Positions 63,987 through 64,000 of a stretch of DNA of 64,000 bases are shown here, piece after piece. Below the pieces are notes generated by a model that ran no database searches, had not been told where the DNA came from, and worked only from the letters and a program-made list of their open reading frames with translations. The DNA comes from Xylophilus rhododendri (lineage in GTDB: Bacteria; Pseudomonadota; Gammaproteobacteria; Burkholderiales; Burkholderiaceae_C). Position 1 is the first letter of the stretch; the number at the start of each line of letters is the position of its first letter. Position numbers and translations under genes: made by a program. Location: positions 1,922,001 to 1,986,000 of the forward strand of contig NZ_CP047650.1 of NCBI RefSeq assembly GCF_009906855.1, read 5' to 3'.

Positions 63987-64000
63987 TTAACCGGCGATCG
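63987..64000 (-). CDS. rplU: 50S ribosomal protein L21, C-terminal end
   Basis: Only the last codons fall inside the window: they read Ile-Ala-Gly followed by TAA at 63987-63989. The placement 12 bp upstream of rpmA on the same strand is the invariant rplU-rpmA order, which is the main support. Three residues are too few for independent identification. Confidence 0.6.

Overview
The window looks like chromosome of a high-GC betaproteobacterium of the order Burkholderiales, most likely family Comamonadaceae. This is inferred from the gene content, not from a marker gene. The evidence is the block rplU-rpmA-obgE-proB / CNP1-like-rppH / proS at the right end, the many Bug/TctC periplasmic receptors, and catabolic operons run by IclR, LysR and GntR regulators. 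No rRNA, tRNA, CRISPR array, integrase or transposase was recognised.

Layout. 1-1300: tctB and the start of tctA, a palindrome-rich upstream region and a possible lipoprotein. 1678-5171: a GspE/PilB-type ATPase, a spermidine-synthase-like protein and a TatD hydrolase. 5329-9438: a membrane-anchored trypsin-like protease, then a MoxR-DUF58-VWA cluster. 9457-15141: a PAS-GGDEF cyclase, two tandem paralogous HExxH proteins (putative metallopeptidases), a large hybrid histidine kinase and a small WYL-like protein. 15245-16829: trmO, an acetyltransferase and a small conserved protein, coupled by ATGA overlaps. 16854-20603: a copper-handling locus (DUF2946, TonB-dependent receptor, DUF1775-PCuAC fusion). 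20646-22236: an NCS2 nucleobase permease with a frameshifted 3' end, and a DUF2789 protein. 22246-22867: a quasi-palindrome of about 620 bp between convergent genes.

22893-30513 is an eight-gene minus-strand catabolic operon: four Bug receptors (one frameshifted), an SMP-30-type lactonase, a 2-hydroxyacid dehydrogenase, an RraA-type aldolase and an amidohydrolase-2 lactonase. It diverges from an IclR regulator, with a palindromic operator candidate between them. 31405-39838 holds a P-loop kinase, an XRE regulator, a YpfH-like esterase with a DODA-type dioxygenase, a frameshifted LysR gene, a second hybrid histidine kinase, an MFS exporter with a divergent LysR regulator, and a DUF1348 protein.

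39994-45533 is the most striking part: two tandem orphan TccC-like (Tc toxin C subunit, RHS) genes. Their cores are conserved and their C-terminal tips are unrelated: one is a DXD glycosyltransferase, the other is unrecognised. 45535-54865 is a purine-degradation cluster (8-oxoguanine deaminase, PuuD urate hydroxylase, XdhC, HIU hydrolase, GntR regulator, PuuE allantoinase, a fused OHCU decarboxylase-allantoate amidohydrolase, and an M20 peptidase). It has a perfect 18-bp palindrome at the divergent promoter and a related site upstream of puuD. 54997-64000 is housekeeping: an AAA ATPase, a CNNM/CorC-type protein, a small basic protein, a lytic transglycosylase, proS, rppH, a CNP1-like protein, proB, obgE, rpmA and the end of rplU.

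Three genes (an NCS2 permease, a TctC and a LysR) each carry an apparent one-base deletion. These are either real pseudogenisation or assembly errors; the sequence alone cannot decide.
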